A stretch of 32,269 bases of DNA from VYFG01 sp022827325. Lineage in GTDB: Bacteria; Pseudomonadota; Gammaproteobacteria; Arenicellales; Poriferihabitantaceae. The notes below the pieces were generated by a model. It was not told the origin of the DNA. It was given only the letters and a program-made list of their open reading frames with translations, and did no database searches. This document shows positions 31,301 through 32,269 of the stretch, piece by piece (the first letter of the stretch is position 1; every line of letters starts with the position of its first letter). Where the stretch lies: the NCBI GenBank assembly GCA_022827325.1, contig JAJDTE010000158.1, positions 1 to 32,269 on the forward strand. Direction: 5' to 3'. The position numbers and the translations under genes were made by a program.

Positions 31301-31909
31301 ATGATCTACCTGCTGCGACATGCGGAGACCCAATGGAACCATGAACTGCGCAAGCAGGGGCGGGACGATTCCCCGTTGACGCGGACCGGTCAATGGCAGG
31401 CCAGGACTTACGCCGCGGTATTGCAGGACCTGATTCCGCATTCGGAGATCAGGCATGGGCGGGTGCTGTTGTTTACCAGCCCGCTTGGCAGGGCGCGGTC
31501 AACGGCGCAGTACCTGATCGATATCCTTGGAATTCCCGCGGAATGCGTGCACTGTGAACCACGCCTGATCGAATTCGACTACGGCGACTGGTCCGGGCTC
31601 ACCAACGAAGAAATCGAGTGCCGCTACCCCGGTGCGCTGGCGGCGCGGGAATACGACAAATGGAATTACACGGTTCCGAACGGCGAATCCTATGCCGACG
31701 TGGAGACGAAGGTTGACCTGTGGATGGACGAGTTGCCCCGGGACAGGGTGCTGATCGTCGTGACCCACAACGTTGTCAGCAGGGTGATACGCAGGCGGTT
31801 CCTCGACCAGCCCCGGACGGAGGCGGGGCGTCTGGAGCATCCCCAGCACCTGATTTTCCGGTTGCACGACCGGTCCATCGAGGAGATCGACATTCGGGCA
31901 CTTCAGTGA
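31301..31909 (+). CDS. Histidine phosphatase family protein (phosphoglycerate-mutase-like)
   Basis: A 202-residue protein with the RHG-type motif LLRHAETQWN (phospho-acceptor H7), SPLGRARSTAQ, an acidic EFDYGDWSGLTNEEI and the second histidine in VVTHNVVSRVI. This fold covers cofactor-dependent phosphoglycerate mutases and many small phosphatases (CobC, GpmB type); the substrate cannot be assigned. It follows the VC0807-type gene by six bases. No cobalamin genes are nearby, so CobC is not supported. Confidence 0.92.
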   Translation: MIYLLRHAETQWNHELRKQGRDDSPLTRTGQWQARTYAAVLQDLIPHSEIRHGRVLLFTSPLGRARSTAQYLIDILGIPAECVHCEPRLIEFDYGDWSGLTNEEIECRYPGALAAREYDKWNYTVPNGESYADVETKVDLWMDELPRDRVLIVVTHNVVSRVIRRRFLDQPRTEAGRLEHPQHLIFRLHDRSIEEIDIRALQ

Positions 31910-32065
31910 GGAGCGGGCGGACTCCCGCCGGTGTGCACTGGTACGGATCAGTTCCGGGGCATCGTCTCCCGGCCCGCTCAAGGGCTCCGGGATGGAACCC
32001 GGACCAGTTTCAGCGTGACATGAGGCGTTTCGGTAACGCCAATACTGGAATCTCTTGAGGGGCCA

Positions 32066-32269
32066 TCATGCGCCGGCATCAACTTCGATGAGCGCGCTTC
32101 CCCGGATAGACTGTTCCTCCAGGTTGTTCCCGGGGCCGGCCCGGTCCACGACGATGAAATCCCGTCTTTGCCCGGTCACGATCTGGAAATGGTGCCAGGT
32201 GTTGCGAAAGAAATTCACCCCCTGGCGGCCGTTGGTCCGGAAAAGAACCAGGTCCTCGGCGGACACGGT
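32066..32269 (-). CDS. allA: Ureidoglycolate lyase (AllA-like), C-terminal part
   Basis: The last 67 codons of a gene that begins beyond the right edge. The sequence shows GVNFFRNTWHHFQI and DFIVVDRAGPGNNLEE, matching the AllA core (GvWHhpl...FlVvDR.g..nleE), including the residues lining the ureidoglycolate site. AllA splits ureidoglycolate to glyoxylate and urea in allantoin breakdown. The GTG just inside the window edge is not taken as start because the frame continues to the edge. No other purine-catabolism gene is visible in this window. Confidence 0.75.
   Translation of the reverse strand, partial: TVSAEDLVLFRTNGRQGVNFFRNTWHHFQIVTGQRRDFIVVDRAGPGNNLEEQSIRGSALIEVDAGA

Noticed and set aside
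1..32269. CRISPR arrays, tRNA and rRNA genes, insertion sequences
   Set aside because: No regularly spaced repeats, tRNA-like T-loop sequences in non-coding intervals, or transposase motifs were found by eye; a covariance-model scan for tRNA would settle that part.

Overview
The window is a GC-rich stretch of a gammaproteobacterial chromosome, probably from an uncultured aquatic or marine lineage. The lineage call is an inference. It rests on the FabA/FabB pair for anaerobic unsaturated fatty acid synthesis, Coq7 (ubiquinone) with a COX15/CtaA heme A synthase (aerobic respiration), a divergent metG / apbC-dcd block, rplM-rpsI with gamma-like sequences, and a lysine-rich histone H1-like protein. 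No rRNA, tRNA, CRISPR array or intact insertion sequence was recognised by eye.

Layout. 1-312: the end of a TauD/TfdA-type dioxygenase. 568-6116: a tightly coupled operon for a tungsten-type aldehyde oxidoreductase (polyferredoxin AorA, catalytic AorB, FAD subunit AorC), followed by two MoaD-like proteins flanking an unrecognised 103-residue protein, then MoaA; it ends at a bidirectional terminator shared with the convergent histone H1-like gene (6299-6913). 7542-10472: fabA, fabB and heme A synthase. 10601-13750: an M81 (MlrC-like) metallopeptidase and a choline-sulfatase. 13757-16051: coq7, a [2Fe-2S] thioredoxin-like ferredoxin, a non-coding interval with an intrinsic terminator and possible small RNA or small ORF, then rplM-rpsI. 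16174-20109: metG facing away from apbC-dcd. 20110-22572: an AT-richer accessory island with a RloA/RloB-like ATPase + TOPRIM-like pair (candidate phage defence, AbiL-like). 22573-25766: a TmpA/TmpB-like pair predicted to turn 2-(trimethylamino)ethylphosphonate into glycine betaine and phosphate, a DUF1127 protein, and a divergent LysR regulator. 25937-32269: an 8-cysteine Fe-S protein, an orphan HyuA-like protein, a quinone oxidoreductase, a DsbA-family isomerase, a VC0807-type membrane protein, a histidine phosphatase, and the end of an AllA-like ureidoglycolate lyase.

How it works together. The AOR operon looks self-contained: enzyme, electron relay, NAD(P)/FAD subunit and dedicated pterin-cofactor genes. 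The choline-sulfatase (choline release) and the TmpAB pair (glycine betaine release) both feed quaternary-amine metabolism and suggest scavenging of sulfur, phosphorus and osmolytes. The most interesting parts are the unknown protein between the two MoaD paralogues, the RloA-like ATPase with alanine after the Walker B aspartate and an operator-like promoter, the DUF1127-tmpA-tmpB/LysR locus with its palindromic control region, and the 14855-14998 intergenic element.
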